Source: Pelagibacteraceae bacterium AG-422-C23
GTDB taxonomy: Bacteria > Pseudomonadota > Alphaproteobacteria > Pelagibacterales > Pelagibacteraceae
Length of the DNA: 58,405 nucleotides
Direction: 5' to 3'
Assembly (NCBI GenBank): GCA_003213695.1
Contig: QCMO01000003.1
Location: forward strand, 1 to 58,405
Part shown: positions 57,788-58,405 of the stretch, one piece after another
Position numbering within the stretch: position 1 is the stretch's first letter
How the letters are laid out: every line of letters begins with the position of its first letter
Notes under the pieces: generated by a model
What the model saw: the letters and a program-made list of their open reading frames with translations, nothing else
The model's database searches: none
Told to the model about the DNA's origin: nothing
Position numbers and translations under genes: made by a program

Positions 57788-58405
57788 TAATTTTTAATCA
57801 AACTATCAATATCTGTCAGTTGTTTTAATAAATCTTCTAATTTATTTAATGGAACCATATTTGGACCATCTGATGGAGCATTGTCAGGATCTTGATGAGT
57901 TTCAATAAATACACCTGCAACCCCAACAGCTACAGCTGCTCTAGCCAAATACTCTACAAATTCTCTCTGACCCCCACTTTTTTCTCCGAGACCTCCCGGT
58001 TGTTGAACAGAATGAGTGGCATCAAAAATAACTGGATAACCATTCTTAGCCATTATAGGTAATGATCTCATATCTGAAACTAGAGTGTTATAACCAAAAC
58101 TTGCACCTCTTTCTGTCACCAAAATATTTTTATTCCCTGAATCTGAAATTTTTTTAGTGACGTTAACCATGTCCCATGGAGCTAAGAATTGACCCTTTTT
58201 AACATTAATAATTTTTTTAGTTTTTGCAGCAGCAATTAGTAAATCTGTTTGTCTACAAAGAAAAGCTGGTATTTGAAGGACATCCACATGTTTGCTTACT
58301 ATTTCACACTGTTCAATATTATGTATGTCAGTTAATATTGGAATATTTAATTCTTTTTTTATCTTATCGAAAATTGGAAGTGAGCTTTCTAACCCTGCAC
58401 CTCTT
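57787..58405 (-). CDS. kdsA: 3-deoxy-8-phosphooctulonate synthase (5' end beyond window)
   Basis: Condenses PEP with arabinose 5-phosphate for the Kdo of lipopolysaccharide. About 206 residues are visible of roughly 280. The frame continues to the window edge: upstream of the first in-window start-like codon it still encodes [12 protein letters not shown] and [16 protein letters not shown], typical of KdsA. Then [32 protein letters not shown] and [18 protein letters not shown]. The usual alphaproteobacterial kdsA-eno-ftsB order is kept, and eno downstream consumes/produces the PEP it uses. Confidence 0.96.
   Translation of the reverse strand, partial: RGAGLESSLPIFDKIKKELNIPILTDIHNIEQCEIVSKHVDVLQIPAFLCRQTDLLIAAAKTKKIINVKKGQFLAPWDMVNVTKKISDSGNKNILVTERGASFGYNTLVSDMRSLPIMAKNGYPVIFDATHSVQQPGGLGEKSGGQREFVEYLARAAVAVGVAGVFIETHQDPDNAPSDGPNMVPLNKLEDLLKQLTDIDSLIKN

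Overview
The window is a 58.4 kb stretch of a streamlined, very A+T-rich alphaproteobacterial chromosome, most probably a SAR11 (Pelagibacterales) genome. The evidence is the low G+C, almost no non-coding DNA, many one-base stop/start overlaps, the alphaproteobacterial gene order dgt-argS-nagZ-scpAB-tatABC-serS-yajC-secDF, the aapJQMP amino-acid transporter, and ntrYX next to trkAH. There is no CRISPR array, insertion sequence, prophage or rRNA operon. No stretch over 300 bases lacks a gene. The longest gaps are the leader of the PiT-like gene (about 165 bases) and the aapJ upstream region (about 175 bases).

Layout. 1-5.9 kb: end of an MltB-type murein transglycosylase gene, a RarD-type exporter, tRNA-Ser(TGA), sdhE, recG, a DUF502 membrane protein, an M48 metalloprotease lipoprotein and tRNA-Lys(TTT). 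5.9-14.7 kb: ssb-gyrA-coaD-cyclophilin-tgt on the minus strand, then uvrA and a PuuD-like membrane protein on the plus strand. 14.7-25.5 kb: one long minus-strand run (dgt, argS, a small membrane protein, nagZ, scpA, scpB, tatA, tatB, tatC, serS, yajC, secD, secF) covering protein export, chromosome condensation, wall recycling and translation. 25.5-31 kb: erpA, xthA, an Ldh-family oxidoreductase, and a complete zinc-uptake regulon (znuA divergent from znuC-znuB-zur) with two Zur-type palindromes between the divergent starts.

31-41.3 kb is the most distinctive region. A divergent PiT-family-like permease with a long leader faces, across a strong hairpin, a minus-strand run valS-ilvD-manC-pepM-ppd-alcohol dehydrogenase. 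The last three genes encode a phosphonate biosynthesis route: PEP to phosphonopyruvate to phosphonoacetaldehyde to 2-hydroxyethylphosphonate. The PEP mutase carries an intact-looking N-terminal nucleotidyltransferase domain and manC would supply GDP-mannose, so the product may be a nucleotide-activated phosphonate placed on a glycan or lipid. No transferase for that step is visible in the window.

41.3-58.4 kb: tRNA-Cys(GCA), tRNA-Asn(GTT), an XRE regulator, aapJQMP with a terminator hairpin between aapJ and aapQ, tRNA-Arg(TCT), ntrYX-trkAH, then ispDF-pgpA-cinA on the plus strand facing a minus-strand run kdsA (cut by the window edge)-eno-ftsB-lipA-COQ10-like gene. Several core proteins show changed key residues. 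NtrX lacks the sigma-54 contact loop and has Gln for the Walker B Glu. Tgt lacks two of four zinc ligands. The slot usually held by a SPOR-domain protein holds an 87-residue membrane protein with no SPOR domain.
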